64,000 nt of DNA from Neoceratodus forsteri. Its lineage: Eukaryota; Chordata; Ceratodontiformes; Ceratodontidae. The stretch spans positions 1,393,903,501-1,393,967,500 of the forward strand of contig CM057456.1 in assembly GCA_016271365.2 (NCBI GenBank). Reading direction: 5' to 3'. Positions 63,813 to 64,000 of the stretch are shown in pieces (positions within the stretch are counted from its first letter, which is position 1; each line of letters begins with the position of its first letter). A model generated the notes under the pieces. It did not search any database. It was not told where the DNA came from and saw nothing but the letters and a program-made list of their open reading frames with translations. A program made the translations under genes and the position numbers.

Positions 63813-64000
63813 AGTACAGTTACGTAAGAACTTACCGTAACAGTAGATCTTCGAGAACAGCTCTTGCAGCAGGTTACACCATTAGGACTGTAGCCGGCAG
63901 GCTCCAGGACTCCACGGAAATTTTCTAGCTAGCAGTATTCAGTGGGGACCGCCTCCGACGTCGGTCCTGCCCCCGAGGTCAGGCGTAGTACAAAAGGAGG
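63813..64000 (-). mobile_element. DIRS J: 3' terminus, continues past the window
   Basis: AGTACAGTTACGTAAGAACT through AAATTTTCTAGCTAGCAGTA and a GGTCAGGCGTAGTACAAAAG block is nearly the same as the DIRS B 3' terminus (28163-28345). Only the first 188 bp are in the window. Inserted in DIRS I. Confidence 0.82.

Noticed and set aside
1..64000. CRISPR arrays, tRNA or rRNA genes, host exons
   Set aside because: No regularly spaced short repeats, no intact cloverleaf and no rRNA core were seen; the only tRNA-like sequences are the heads of the SINE-like copies. No spliced host gene could be supported.

Overview
This window looks like intergenic DNA from a large, repeat-rich vertebrate genome. An amphibian (salamander or caecilian) is my best guess, because DIRS-type tyrosine-recombinase retrotransposons dominate and occur with Penelope-like, CR1/L2, L1 and LTR elements. 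Lungfish or another large-genome vertebrate cannot be excluded from sequence alone. I found no convincing host gene, tRNA, rRNA or CRISPR array. Nearly every coding signature belongs to a transposable element, and most are broken by stops, frameshifts or deletions.

Layout. 1-960: endonuclease fragment of a CR1/L2-type LINE (minus). 1817-5849: LTR retroelement/ERV (minus) with near-identical 709-bp LTRs, a tRNA-His-like primer site and a polypurine tract, but no gag/pol/env. 5850-8049: unrecognised. 8122-14435: DIRS A (minus), inserted into a LINE endonuclease reading frame (8050-8121 and 14436-14718) and itself hit by a truncated LINE. 14719-16461: ORF1-only L1. 16480-17020: decayed DIRS RT. 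17029-17372: SINE-like element. 17397-34272: a head-to-head inverted pair of Penelope-like elements (PLE) interrupted by a CR1/L2 LINE (17598-20854), an ORF1-only L1 (22432-24117) and DIRS B (28163-34192). 34408-37853: 5'-truncated DIRS C (minus). 37990-38559: second SINE-like copy. 38826-43734: DIRS D (minus). 43737-43994: MITE. 43996-45506: CR1/L2 LINE. 46943-47640: L1 ORF1 remnant. 47895-48085: second MITE. 48086-48600: LINE remnants. 48641-64000: a DIRS pile-up (E, F, G and H plus; I and J minus), with a third SINE-like copy inside E.

The DIRS copies share one architecture: gag-like ORF with a Cys/His cluster, RT (YLDD), RNase H, a tyrosine recombinase, and inverted termini with an internal complementary region near the 3' end that looks like a circle junction. 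At least two terminal families exist: AGTACAGTTACG (A, B, D, G, H, J) and ACAGGTTACTCACC (C, I; E by protein similarity).

The most informative observations are the nested insertions. The PLE inverted repeat preserves empty sites for DIRS B and for the LINE. A LINE frame reads straight across the DIRS A site. A GC-rich SINE-like family with a tRNA-like head has target-site duplications at all three copies. Two separate L1 insertions carry ORF1 without ORF2. All identifications come from reading the sequence; no database search was run.
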